A DNA stretch of 64,000 bases, taken from Nitrospirillum iridis. Its GTDB lineage: Bacteria; Pseudomonadota; Alphaproteobacteria; Azospirillales; Azospirillaceae. Shown piece after piece: positions 1-8,540 of the stretch (positions are counted from its first letter, which is position 1; every line of letters starts with the position of its first letter). The stretch spans positions 239,653 through 303,652 of the forward strand of contig NZ_JACIIZ010000008.1 of NCBI RefSeq assembly GCF_014205765.1. The letters run 5' to 3'. The position numbers and the translations under genes were made by a program. The notes under the pieces are model-generated. The model had not been told where the DNA came from and did no database searches. It was given only the letters and a program-made list of their open reading frames with translations.

Positions 1-36
1 ATACAGAAAAGGGGGGTGGCATGGCGCACCTCCCCC

Positions 37-68
37 AACGGCGGGCCCCAAGCCCGCCGTTTCCGTTT
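37..68 (+). terminator. Rho-independent terminator of a gene upstream of the window
   Basis: A perfect 10-bp stem (37-46 with 52-61) closes a 5-nt loop and is followed by a T-rich tail on the + strand. It would end a + strand transcript that enters from the left edge; the gene itself is outside the window. Confidence 0.65.
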
Positions 69-382
69 GGAGGCCGTCGCGCCAAGGCCTTGTGGCGCCA
101 CGCTTTGCCGGCCCTCCTGCGGCCAGGTGCCCTACCCCGTTCGATGGCCGACGGTTTGGGCCGGCCCCCGCCGTAAAACCTCATGTACCGCAAGGGTATG
201 CCGGATGGCCGCTGACATTCACGGCCACAAACCCGACATCCCCCTGTCATAGCCGTCTGCCATGCTCATATATGCCCCATGGCGATGGTCGGGCCGTCCC
301 GCGCTTTCGAAAGCGGGACACGCCTGGAACCCGGAAGCCTGGATCAGGCTTGCACAAAGCCCAAGAAGGGAGGGTGAGACAC
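69..382. other. Intergenic stretch with one imperfect hairpin
   Basis: No convincing gene was seen here. The overlapping open frames in this region lack ribosome binding sites and look like GC-rich noise. At 296-319 there is a hairpin built on the palindrome CGCTTTCGAAAGCG with a two-base bulge. It has no T-tract, so it may be a leader structure of the small gene that follows rather than a terminator. Confidence 0.4.
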
Positions 383-574
383 ATGATGGTGCACCACGAA
401 CCCCGCCTGAACGATCTGCTGGAGGACCCCGTGGTCCGTCTGGTGATGGAACGTGATGGCGTTTACCGCGATGACGTCCTGAACATGATGCGTGCCGTGG
501 CCCGGAAGGCGGCCCCGGCCAAAGCCGCCGTGCCCAAAACAGCCGCGCCCGAGCCCGCCCTGGGCCATGCCTGA
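383..574 (+). CDS. Small orphan protein, 63 aa
   Basis: The ATG at 383 follows a strong purine-rich ribosome binding site (AAGAAGGGAGGG) at suitable spacing, which supports this start over the longer frame that begins upstream. The product begins MMVHHEPRLNDLLEDPVVRLVMERDGV, given here in two parts: MMVHHEPRLNDLLEDP then VVRLVMERDGV. It has a compact, probably helical N-terminal 40 residues and an Ala/Pro/Lys-rich tail. The VRLVMERDGV core resembles short alphaproteobacterial orphan proteins, but I cannot assign a family or function. It stands alone, with a convergent small gene downstream. Confidence 0.55.
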   Translation: MMVHHEPRLNDLLEDPVVRLVMERDGVYRDDVLNMMRAVARKAAPAKAAVPKTAAPEPALGHA

Positions 575-715
575 GCATCTACGCCCAAGGCCCGGCCCCC
601 GCATCCCCCGCCCCGGACTCGCTTGAGCCGTTGCCGGCGTCGCCTGGTTGATCCGCCGCCCTCGGAGCCGTCCGCCGGGGTGCGGCCCCGGAAGAAACGC
701 CCCCGCGAGATCACG

Positions 716-745
716 CAAATAAAAAGGGCGACCTCAGGGCCGCCC
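716..745 (-). terminator. Rho-independent terminator (minus strand)
   Basis: Read on the minus strand, a GGGCG/CGCCC stem (741-745 with 726-730) is followed by a T-rich run at 718-725. It lies about 30 nt past the stop codon of the small membrane protein at 776-982, which supports that gene as a real transcription unit. Confidence 0.6.
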
Positions 746-775
746 GGCAAACGTCTATCCTTGTCCGCACCAAGA

Positions 776-982
776 TTATCGTTCGAGCGGCGCATCCGAC
801 AACTGGGCGGGAGCCTTGGCCGGTGCCGCATTGCTTTCCCCCGACGAGGACCAGGCGGCGAACAGGATCATGCCCACGACCGTCAGGGCCAGCAGCAGCC
901 AGCGGCGGGCGCTCGTGTCCGTCGTTGTTCTGATCCGTGTCAGTGGCAGATCCACCACCGTCTCGCCAATATCGCCGCTCAT
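776..982 (-). CDS. Small single-pass membrane protein, 68 aa
   Basis: The product has a short polar N-terminus, a positively charged stretch around residues 20-26, and one hydrophobic segment (WLLLALTVVGMILFAAW, about residues 27-43). A small Ser/Ala/Pro-rich tail follows. This is the layout of a single-pass inner-membrane peptide. Two GTG codons precede the ATG at 982 in frame; the ATG was chosen because a G-rich stretch sits just upstream. A rho-independent terminator follows the gene. No family is recognised. It lies next to the AT-rich control region at 1.03-1.2 kb, which probably carries its promoter. Confidence 0.5.
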   Translation of the reverse strand: MSGDIGETVVDLPLTRIRTTTDTSARRWLLLALTVVGMILFAAWSSSGESNAAPAKAPAQLSDAPLER

Positions 983-1051
983 CACCACCCCCGGACATTT
1001 TTCCTGGGTTGACCCTCTGCGTGAACAATAAAGTTACGCAACGGGGTCTTC

Positions 1052-1069
1052 ATACCTCTCTTTAGGTAT
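1052..1069. promoter_or_regulatory. Short inverted repeat, candidate operator
   Basis: ATACCT and AGGTAT form perfect 6-bp arms around a 6-nt spacer inside an AT-rich stretch that contrasts with the GC-rich surroundings. It lies upstream of the small membrane protein gene on the minus strand. The bound factor is unknown. Confidence 0.3.
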
Positions 1070-1116
1070 AATTAGCCTATCCTTTCATTAAAGATTCTCT
1101 CTGTGTCCTGGATCAC

Positions 1117-1156
1117 ACACATCAATCCCAAGAGAAATTTAAGTCAATTGATGTGT
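1117..1156. promoter_or_regulatory. 10-bp inverted repeat in AT-rich control region
   Basis: ACACATCAAT (1117-1126) is exactly complementary to ATTGATGTGT (1147-1156), with 20 nt between the arms. The surrounding 1030-1190 stretch is the most AT-rich DNA in the first 12 kb. It could be a pair of operator half-sites or a hairpin. The half-site resembles TTGAT boxes of the FNR family only loosely, so no regulator is assigned. Confidence 0.35.
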
Positions 1157-1312
1157 TAATGGATTAAATAACCAAGACACCGTTGTCTGATGCACCGCGT
1201 CATGGCCAGCATTCCGTCGCTTCAGCCTGGACGCGGTTCCGTTTCAGTCCAACACCTCCACCCCAAAGGGATGTGAGTGGCGAATCGCTCGCCCTTTGCT
1301 TGTGGCGCTGAC

Positions 1313-1345
1313 AAAAAAGGGGACGGGACCCAGCGGCCCCGCCCC
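1313..1345 (-). terminator. Rho-independent terminator of hslVU
   Basis: On the minus strand GGGG-CGGG pairs with CCCG-CCCC (one-base bulge) and is followed by six T residues (1313-1318 on the + strand read as A). It lies about 30 nt past the hslU stop codon. Confidence 0.75.
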
Positions 1346-1372
1346 TTCGCCAACGGCAAGCCGACGCCCGTT

Positions 1373-2691
<1,319 letters not shown>

Positions 2692-2695
<4 letters not shown>

Positions 2696-3252
2696 AGCTT
2701 TTCCAGGGTGATGTTGCGGTTGGTGTAGACGCAGATGTCGGCGGCGATGTTCAGCGCCTTGCGGGCGATGGCCTCCGCATCCATGTCGGGCAGGTCGATC
2801 AGGGCGCGGGCGGCAGCCAGGGCATAAGCGCCGCCGGAGCCGATGCCGATGATGCCGTCCTCCGGCTCCAGCACGTCGCCATTGCCGGTCAGGATCAGGC
2901 TGGCGTTTTTATCGGCCACGGCCATCATCGCCTCAAGCCGGCGCAGGTAGCGGTCGGTGCGCCAATCCTTGGCCAGTTCCACCGCCGCCCGGGTCAGCTG
3001 GCCCGGATACTGTTCCAGCTTGGCCTCCAGCCGTTCGAACAGGGTCATCGCGTCCGCCGTGGCGCCGGCGAAGCCGGCCATGACGGACCCGCCGGCCAGG
3101 GGGCGCACCTTGCGGGCGTTGGACTTCATCACCGTGTTGCCCACGGACACCTGGCCGTCGCCGGCCACCACCACCTGGCCGTTCTTGCGGACCGAAAGGA
3201 TGGTGGTGCCGTGCCACTGGATGGGGTCGTGGGTCTTGCCGTAGTCGGACAT
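2692..3252 (-). CDS. hslV: HslV, peptidase subunit of the HslUV protease
   Basis: Proteasome-like N-terminal nucleophile threonine peptidase. The ATG at 3252 ([15 protein letters not shown]) is chosen over the longer open frame because it matches the usual alphaproteobacterial start. This gives a 15-residue leader before the expected catalytic Thr16 in [12 protein letters not shown], so removal of more than the initiator Met is needed to expose the nucleophile. Other family features are AGDGQVS and the [16 protein letters not shown] segment. It is the first gene of the hslV-hslU pair and is divergent from hisB. Confidence 0.95.
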
Positions 3253-3391
3253 GGCCTTGAGGCTTCCGTTGGAATTGGGAAGGAATGAAGGGTCCACGGT
3301 ATGTGGGATGGCGATGATGCGGGTCAAGCCATGCGCCAGAGTCGATGCTCCGGCCCTTTCACGGTAACAGCCTTGCTGCTAAGTAGTGTTT

Positions 3392-4015
3392 ATGGACAGG
3401 AACGAACCAGCAGGCGCCCGCAGCAGCACTGTGGAGCGCAAGACCAAGGAAACGCAGATCAGCGTGACCGTGGATCTCGACGGGACCGGCCGCTACGACG
3501 TGTCGACCGGCATCGGCTTTCTTGACCACATGCTGGAGCAGCTGTCGCGCCATTCGCTCATCGACCTGACGGTGCGCGCGGTGGGTGACCTGCACATCGA
3601 TTTCCACCATACGACCGAGGATACCGGCATCGCCATCGGCGAGGCCGTGGCCAAGGCGCTGGGCGACCGCCGCGGCATCAACCGCTATGGCCACGCCTAC
3701 ATCCCCATGGATGAGACGCTGACCCGCGCGGCCATCGACCTGTCCAACCGGCCCTACCTGATCTGGAAGGTCGGGTTCACCCGCGACAAGCTGGGTGAGA
3801 TGGACACGGAACTGTTCAAGGAATGGTTCCAGGCCTTCGCGTTCGCCGCCGGTGCCACCCTGCACATGGAAAACCTGTACGGGGAGAACAACCACCACAT
3901 CGTGGAGAGTTGTTACAAGGCCCTGGCCCGCAGCTTACGCGCCGCCATCGAGATCGACCCGCGCAAGGCTGACGCCGTGCCCTCCACCAAGGGTGTGCTG
4001 GGCGGTTCGCTCTAA
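3392..4015 (+). CDS. hisB: Imidazoleglycerol-phosphate dehydratase
   Basis: Catalyses the sixth step of histidine biosynthesis, converting imidazole glycerol phosphate to imidazole acetol phosphate. The protein is the monofunctional dehydratase type, as in most alphaproteobacteria, without the phosphatase domain found in enterobacteria. The histidine-rich metal-binding motifs [10 protein letters not shown] and ENNHHIVES are intact, as are GFLDHMLEQ and the C-terminal PSTKGVLGG. The ATG at 3392 is preferred to an in-frame GTG two codons upstream. It opens the his operon hisB-hisH-GNAT-hisA-hisF-hisE-HIT. Confidence 0.96.
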   Translation: MDRNEPAGARSSTVERKTKETQISVTVDLDGTGRYDVSTGIGFLDHMLEQLSRHSLIDLTVRAVGDLHIDFHHTTEDTGIAIGEAVAKALGDRRGINRYGHAYIPMDETLTRAAIDLSNRPYLIWKVGFTRDKLGEMDTELFKEWFQAFAFAAGATLHMENLYGENNHHIVESCYKALARSLRAAIEIDPRKADAVPSTKGVLGGSL

Positions 4016-4047
4016 TCCTTCCTTCTTGCCAGCCAGGGTTCGCCCCC

Positions 4048-4713
4048 ATGACCGCGACCTCCCCCGCTTCCGTGGCGCTGATCGACTACGGCTCCGGCAA
4101 CCTGCGCTCCGCCGCCAAGGCGGTGGAGCGCGCGGCGCATGAGGCGGGGCACCATGGGTTGACCGTCGCCGTCACCGCCGACCCCGATGCCATCGCCCGC
4201 GCCGATCGCGTCATCCTGCCGGGGGTCGGCGCCTTCGCCGACTGCATGGGCGGCCTGCTGGCGGTTGACGGCCTGAAGGACGCGCTGGAGGAGGCGGTGA
4301 TCCGTCGCGGTCAGCCCTTCCTGGGTATCTGCGTCGGCATGCAGCTGATGGCCCGCGAGGGGCGCGAACATGGCGTGCACCCGGGCCTGGGCTGGATCGA
4401 TGCGATCGTGGAACGACTGACGCCGGCCGATCCCACCCTGAAAATCCCGCACATGGGCTGGAACGAGCTGGTGCTGGACCAGGCGGACCATCCCCTGCTG
4501 GCCGGCATCGACGCCGGGGCCCATGTCTACTTCGTTCATTCCTATGGCCTGAAGGTGGGCGACCCAGCCCTGCTGAAGGCCCATGCCGACTATGCCGGTT
4601 CGATCCCGGCCCTGGTTGGCCGCGACAATTTGGCCGGCACCCAATTCCATCCGGAGAAAAGCCAGGCCACCGGCCTGAAGCTGATCGCCAACTTCCTGGC
4701 CTGGAAGCCCTAA
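4048..4713 (+). CDS. hisH: Imidazole glycerol phosphate synthase, glutaminase subunit
   Basis: Class I glutamine amidotransferase that supplies ammonia to HisF. The nucleophile Cys95 lies in [11 protein letters not shown], and the His201/Glu203 pair lies in [12 protein letters not shown], completing the catalytic triad. The protein is 221 aa, close to the family's usual 200-215, and begins with the expected IDYGSGNL segment. It lies 32 nt after hisB in the same operon, with its partner hisF three genes on. Confidence 0.96.
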   Translation: MTATSPASVALIDYGSGNLRSAAKAVERAAHEAGHHGLTVAVTADPDAIARADRVILPGVGAFADCMGGLLAVDGLKDALEEAVIRRGQPFLGICVGMQLMAREGREHGVHPGLGWIDAIVERLTPADPTLKIPHMGWNELVLDQADHPLLAGIDAGAHVYFVHSYGLKVGDPALLKAHADYAGSIPALVGRDNLAGTQFHPEKSQATGLKLIANFLAWKP

Positions 4714-4725
4714 GGCCCCGCCCCC

Positions 4726-4770
4726 GGTATACTGGTCCCAGTTATACTGGTCCCCGGTATACTGACGGTC
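4726..4770. repeat. Tandem repeat, 3 x 15 bp
   Basis: Three consecutive 15-bp units begin with GGTATACTGGTCC-like sequence at 4726, 4741 and 4756. The third is the most diverged. The array starts 12 nt after the hisH stop codon and lies between hisH and the acetyltransferase gene. It is one of several stop-codon-proximal tandem duplications in this window. Confidence 0.8.
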
Positions 4771-4811
4771 CTGACGGGACCGTTTCCGCCCGTTACCCAG
4801 TCGAGGACCCC

Positions 4812-5396
4812 ATGACCGGCGCCCATCAACCGGCCAGCACTGGCCAGATCACCGTGGAGGTGGTGGAGCGCATCCGCCCCGGCGACATGGGCGATCTGTG
4901 CGATGCCGCCGACCTGGCCATCCGCGATGGCGGCGGCTTCGGCTGGGTGACGCCGCCGGCGCGCGAAGCCATGGAGCGCTATTGGAAGGGCGTGATGGTG
5001 GTGCCGGAGCGCACCCTGGTGGTGGGCCGCCTGGACGGCGTCGTCGCCGGCTCCGCCCAACTGGTGCGCCCCACCCGCAACAACGAGGCGCAGAGCTTCG
5101 CCTGCACCCTGACCACCAGCTTCGTTGCCCCCTGGGCGCGCGGCCATGGCTTGGCCCGGGCGCTGACCCTGGCGGTGGAAGGTGAGGCGCGGGAGCGCGG
5201 CTTCCGCATCCTGAACCTGGACGTGCGCGCCACCCAGGTGGCGGCCATCGCGCTGTACCGCACGCTCGGCTACATCGAATGGGGCAGACATCCCCACTAT
5301 GCGCGGGTGGACGGCCAGGACGTGCCGGGCCTGTTCTTCTACAAAGACCTGACGGAAGCTATCACCGCAACCAGCCGGCACGAAGACCGGCCCTAA
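4812..5396 (+). CDS. GNAT-family N-acetyltransferase in the his operon
   Basis: A 194-aa acetyltransferase of the Gcn5-related fold. The acetyl-CoA binding segment is WARGHGLARALTLAVEGEARERG (about residues 108-130, quoted in part: WARGHGLARALT), followed by the typical LNLDVRATQVAAIALYRTLGY. The C-terminal FYKDL is also family-like. The substrate is not predictable. It sits between hisH and hisA, in a position where Azospirillum brasilense also carries an unassigned reading frame as I recall it. This suggests a conserved passenger of the operon rather than a random insertion. No histidine-pathway step requires an acetyltransferase. Confidence 0.85.
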   Translation: MTGAHQPASTGQITVEVVERIRPGDMGDLCDAADLAIRDGGGFGWVTPPAREAMERYWKGVMVVPERTLVVGRLDGVVAGSAQLVRPTRNNEAQSFACTLTTSFVAPWARGHGLARALTLAVEGEARERGFRILNLDVRATQVAAIALYRTLGYIEWGRHPHYARVDGQDVPGLFFYKDLTEAITATSRHEDRP

Positions 5397-5417
5397 TTCC
5401 AGGACCAGGGCAACCCC

Positions 5418-6158
5418 ATGATCATCTATCCGGCCATCGACCTCAAGGACGGCAACTGCGTGCGCCTGGTGCGCGGCGACATGGACCAGGCCACGGTGTT
5501 CAACACCGACCCGGCCGATCAGGCCGCCCGGTTCGCGGCGCAAGGCTTTGAATGGCTGCATCTGGTCGATCTGAACGGCGCCTTCGCCGGCCGTCCGGTC
5601 AACGGCGACGCCGTGTCGGCCATCCTGGCGCGGGTGAAGCTGCCGGTGCAGCTGGGCGGTGGCATCCGCGACATCGCCACGATCGAGGATTGGCTGAACC
5701 GCGGTGTGGAACGGGTGATCCTGGGCACCATCGCCGTGCGCGACCCCGAGCTGGTGAAACAGGCCTGCCGCCTGTTCCCCGGCCGCGTGGCCGTGGGCAT
5801 CGACGCCCGCGATGGCCGCGTGGCGGTGGAAGGCTGGGCCGAGGCCTCGGACGTGACCGCCCTGGACCTGGCGCTGAAATTCGAGGATGTGGGCGTCGCC
5901 GCCATCATCTACACCGACATCGACCGCGACGGCGCCCTGGGTGGGGTGAACGTGGAGGCGACGGCGGACTTGGCCTCCCACCTGACCACGCCGGTCATCG
6001 CCAGCGGCGGCGTCTCCAGCATCGCCGACCTGGCGGCACTGAAGCGCCAGGAATCGACCGGCATCACCGGCGTCATCTGCGGCCGCGCCCTTTATGACGG
6101 CCGCATCGACCCGGTGGCGGCCCTGGGCCTGCTGAACCGCCCGGCGGGAGACGTGTGA
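5418..6158 (+). CDS. hisA: Phosphoribosylformimino-5-aminoimidazole carboxamide ribotide isomerase
   Basis: TIM-barrel isomerase of histidine biosynthesis that converts ProFAR to PRFAR. The catalytic aspartates Asp8 (YPAIDLKDG) and Asp129 (GIDARDG) are present, as are the phosphate-binding motifs LGGGIRD and ASGGVSS. The length of 246 aa is standard. Its stop codon overlaps the hisF start (TGATG), implying translational coupling. Confidence 0.96.
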   Translation: MIIYPAIDLKDGNCVRLVRGDMDQATVFNTDPADQAARFAAQGFEWLHLVDLNGAFAGRPVNGDAVSAILARVKLPVQLGGGIRDIATIEDWLNRGVERVILGTIAVRDPELVKQACRLFPGRVAVGIDARDGRVAVEGWAEASDVTALDLALKFEDVGVAAIIYTDIDRDGALGGVNVEATADLASHLTTPVIASGGVSSIADLAALKRQESTGITGVICGRALYDGRIDPVAALGLLNRPAGDV

Positions 6159-6919
6159 TGCTGAAGCGCCGCATCATCCCCTGCCTGGACGTGAAGGACG
6201 GCCGCGTCGTCAAGGGTGTCAACTTCGTCGACCTGGTGGACGCCGGCGACCCGGTGGAACAGGCGCGCCTCTATGACGCCGCCGGGGCGGATGAGCTGAC
6301 CTTCCTGGACATCACCGCCAGCCACGAGGGCCGGGACACCATCTTCGACGTCGTGCGCCGCACGGCCGAACAGGTGTTCATGCCCCTGACGGTGGGTGGC
6401 GGCGTGCGCACGGTGGAGGACATCCGCAAGCTGCTGCTGGCCGGCGCCGACAAGGTGTCGATCAACAGCGCCGCCGTCGCCCGCCCGGAATTCGTGCGCG
6501 AGGCGGCGCAGAAGTTTGGCGCCCAATGCGTGGTGGTGGGCATCGACGCCAAGCGCAACACCGACGGACGCTGGGGCGTCTACACCCATGGCGGCCGTAA
6601 GGAGACCGGGCTGGACGCGGTGGAGTGGGCGCAGCGCATGGCGGAGTACGGCGCCGGCGAAATCCTGCTGACCTCCATGGACCGTGATGGCACCAAGAGC
6701 GGCTTCGACCTGGACCTGACCCGCGCCGTGGCCGACGCCGTGCCGGTGCCGGTGATCGCCTCGGGCGGCGTCGGCACCCTGGATCATCTGGTGGACGGCG
6801 TGACCCAGGGCCATGCCTCGGCGGTGCTGGCGGCCAGCATCTTCCATTTCGGCACCTATTCCATCGCCGAGGCCAAGGCCCACATGGCCGCCGCCGGCAT
6901 TCCCATGCGGGGGGCGTGA
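6158..6919 (+). CDS. hisF: Imidazole glycerol phosphate synthase, cyclase subunit
   Basis: TIM-barrel cyclase that combines PRFAR with ammonia from HisH to give imidazole glycerol phosphate and AICAR. The catalytic Asp11 (CLDVKDG) and Asp130 (GIDAKRN) fall at canonical positions when the ATG at 6158 is used. The in-frame GTG one codon earlier is therefore not needed. [11 protein letters not shown] and [10 protein letters not shown] are the phosphate-binding loops. The start overlaps the hisA stop by one base. Confidence 0.96.
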   Translation: MLKRRIIPCLDVKDGRVVKGVNFVDLVDAGDPVEQARLYDAAGADELTFLDITASHEGRDTIFDVVRRTAEQVFMPLTVGGGVRTVEDIRKLLLAGADKVSINSAAVARPEFVREAAQKFGAQCVVVGIDAKRNTDGRWGVYTHGGRKETGLDAVEWAQRMAEYGAGEILLTSMDRDGTKSGFDLDLTRAVADAVPVPVIASGGVGTLDHLVDGVTQGHASAVLAASIFHFGTYSIAEAKAHMAAAGIPMRGA

Positions 6920-6922
6920 TCC

Positions 6923-7240
6923 ATGGCCGATCCGCTGAAGGACCTCTACGCCACCATCCTGGCGCGCAAGGGCGGCGATCCGGAAAAGTCGCACACCGCC
7001 CGCCTGTTCACCCGGGGCACCGCCAAGATCGCCCAGAAGGTGGGAGAGGAGGCGGTGGAGACGGTGATCGAGGCCATGCGCGGCGACCGCGGCAAGCTGG
7101 CCTCCGAATCCGCCGACCTGCTGTATCATCTGCTGGTGCTGTGGGCCGACGCCGGCCTGACACCTGACGACATCTATGCCGTGCTGGCCGCCCGCCAGGG
7201 CGTCAGCGGCATCGATGAGAAGAAGAACCGCAAGGGCTGA
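6923..7240 (+). CDS. hisE: Phosphoribosyl-ATP pyrophosphatase
   Basis: MazG-like all-alpha pyrophosphohydrolase that removes pyrophosphate from phosphoribosyl-ATP, the second step of the pathway. The acidic metal-binding motifs KVGEEAVETVIEAM and ESADLLYHLLVLW are intact. At 105 aa it is a stand-alone HisE, not fused to HisI. It begins three bases after hisF. Confidence 0.95.
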   Translation: MADPLKDLYATILARKGGDPEKSHTARLFTRGTAKIAQKVGEEAVETVIEAMRGDRGKLASESADLLYHLLVLWADAGLTPDDIYAVLAARQGVSGIDEKKNRKG

Positions 7241-7270
7241 TGCGCCCGCCACCGCTGACGAGGACGTGCC

Positions 7271-7633
7271 ATGGCGTATGACTCAACCAACATCTTCGCC
7301 CGCATCCTGCGCGGTGAGATCCCGTGCAAGAAGGCGTTCGAGGACGACCATGTCCTAGCCTTCCACGACATCCACCCCCAAGCCCCGACCCACATCCTGG
7401 TCATCCCCAAGGGCGCTTATGTCAGCGCCGCCGACTTTGGCGCCACCGCCAGCGATGCGGAGATCGCCGCCTTCACCCGCGCGGTGGCTCGCATCGCGGC
7501 GGAAGCGGGCGTGGAGGGTTCGGGCTATCGCCTGATCTCCAACCACGGCCCCGACAGCCACCAGGAAGTGCCGCATTACCACGTCCACATCCTGGGCGGC
7601 CGCCCGCTAGGCCGGCTGGTGACGCCCCTCTGA
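7271..7633 (+). CDS. HIT-family (HinT-like) nucleotide-binding protein
   Basis: Histidine triad protein of 120 aa. The triad is H102-H104-H106 in VPHYHVHILGGR, and the N-terminal IFARILRGEIPCKKAFEDD is typical of HinT purine nucleoside phosphoramidases. It follows hisE by 30 nt. A HIT protein in the same place downstream of hisE is known from Azospirillum brasilense. Its relation to histidine synthesis is unclear, and it may simply share the operon's promoter. Confidence 0.92.
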   Translation: MAYDSTNIFARILRGEIPCKKAFEDDHVLAFHDIHPQAPTHILVIPKGAYVSAADFGATASDAEIAAFTRAVARIAAEAGVEGSGYRLISNHGPDSHQEVPHYHVHILGGRPLGRLVTPL

Positions 7634-7651
7634 GGTTCCTTGACCACCCCA

Positions 7652-7675
7652 ACGTTACAACATATGTTGTAACGT
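7652..7675. promoter_or_regulatory. 24-bp perfect palindrome, probable toxin-antitoxin operator
   Basis: The half-site ACGTTACAACAT is repeated exactly in inverse orientation with no spacer, centred between 7663 and 7664. It lies 20 nt upstream of the AbrB-type antitoxin start. A perfect palindrome directly in front of a toxin-antitoxin pair is the usual place for autorepression by the antitoxin or the complex. It also separates this unit from the his operon. Confidence 0.75.
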
Positions 7676-7694
7676 CTGTGCGCGAGGTTTCCTT

Positions 7695-7928
7695 ATGTTG
7701 AAGAGCACCGCCAAGCTATCTCCTCGCGGCAATTCCCTTGCCGTCACCATCCCCAAGGAGGTGCAGGAGGCCGCAGGCCTGCGCCAGGGTGACGATCTGT
7801 CCCTGATCGTTCGCGACGATGGCGTGATCGAGATCCGTCACGCCGCTCCCGGCGAGGCTGATTTGGAAGCCGCCTTCGAATGGAGCCTCGATCGCTACCC
7901 CGAAACCTATCGAGACCTTGCGAAGTGA
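7695..7928 (+). CDS. AbrB/MazE-type antitoxin
   Basis: A 77-aa protein with a SpoVT-AbrB DNA-binding fold. LSPRGNSLAVTIPKEVQEAAGL is the swapped-hairpin segment (part shown: RGNSLAVTIPKEV), and QGDDLSLIVRDDGVIEIR completes the domain in residues 1-50. Residues 55-77 (ADLEAAFEWSLDRYPETYRDL) probably form the toxin-neutralising helix. A GAGG ribosome binding site lies 7 nt upstream. It is followed by a Doc-type toxin, and the stop codon lies inside a 17-bp tandem repeat. Confidence 0.88.
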   Translation: MLKSTAKLSPRGNSLAVTIPKEVQEAAGLRQGDDLSLIVRDDGVIEIRHAAPGEADLEAAFEWSLDRYPETYRDLAK

Positions 7929-7971
7929 GTTGGGGGGCGAAGTGAGCAGGTGGGCGAAGTGAGCGGGTGGA
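7921..7971. repeat. Tandem repeat, 3 x 17 bp, across the antitoxin/toxin junction
   Basis: Three units beginning CGAAGTGAG start at 7921, 7938 and 7955. Each carries a copy of the antitoxin's stop context (GCGAAGTGAG) and a GTG triplet. The third GTG, at 7959, is a likely start of the toxin. Because 17 is not a multiple of three, loss or gain of a unit would change the phase between the two genes. Confidence 0.85.
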
Positions 7972-8360
7972 CCTGGGTTCCACCCCACCTCGTCATCAAC
8001 TGGCATGCCCGGCTGGTGGAACGGTTTGGAGGTGCCTCGGGTATTCGCGACGTCGGTCTGCTGGAGGGCGCCTTGGCCCGGCCGCAAAATCTGGTGGTCT
8101 ATGGGCAGGCCGTCACGACTGAACGCCTTGCGGCCCTTTATGGGGTTGGCGTCGCCAAAGCCCATGCGTTTTTGGACGGCAATAAGCGCATCGCCTTCGC
8201 CGTCATGGTGGCCTTCCTGAGAGCCCACGGCCTCCGCCTCGATGTCTCCGAAGCGGAGGCGACGCGGGTCATGCTGGATGTCGCCGCCAGTGCCATCGGT
8301 GAAGCGGAGTTGGAAGCCTGGATCATCCGCAGCTGCCGCACCGAAGCCGCATTGAAGTAA
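7959..8360 (+). CDS. Doc/Fic-family toxin (death-on-curing type)
   Basis: The Fic-fold motif HAFLDGNKR (residues 69-77 from the GTG at 7959) matches the Doc consensus. Doc proteins phosphorylate EF-Tu or otherwise modify a target at this site. RDVGLLEGALARPQNLVVYG near the N-terminus is the usual Doc lead-in (part shown: GLLEGALARPQN). Length is about 133 aa. An alternative GTG start lies three codons upstream at 7950, and both starts fall inside the tandem repeat that also holds the antitoxin stop. It is coupled to the upstream AbrB antitoxin. Confidence 0.88.
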   Translation: MSGWTWVPPHLVINWHARLVERFGGASGIRDVGLLEGALARPQNLVVYGQAVTTERLAALYGVGVAKAHAFLDGNKRIAFAVMVAFLRAHGLRLDVSEAEATRVMLDVAASAIGEAELEAWIIRSCRTEAALK

Positions 8361-8369
8361 GCAGGAGTC

Positions 8370-8540
8370 ATACCAGCGGCACTTGATCGTGACCGGTCAA
8401 ATGCCGTCCCTCAATCGCCGGGCGCGACCATCCGGTCGCTTGGCTTCCTCACTTTCCAGTCCGCTACGCTCCCCGCAAAGCTCCGGCGCCCGCAGTCGCG
8501 GGCTACAGCGGCACGAGTTAGAATCTCGTGCCGCTGGTAT
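8370..8540. repeat. Palindromic repeat element with 13-bp inverted ends
   Basis: ATACCAGCGGCAC at 8370-8382 and its exact complement at 8528-8540 bound a 171-bp segment with no gene. Its right end also forms a perfect 12-bp hairpin (8506-8517 with 8525-8536, 7-nt loop TTAGAAT) that reuses the same CAGCGGCAC core. This is the structure of a REP-like or MITE-like intergenic element. It lies between the Doc toxin and the convergent LOG gene and may also act as a transcription barrier. Only one copy occurs in the window. Confidence 0.6.

Noticed and set aside
1112..1126. FNR box in the AT-rich region
   Set aside because: Only one half-site (ATCAA) fits; the other half matches at two of five positions.
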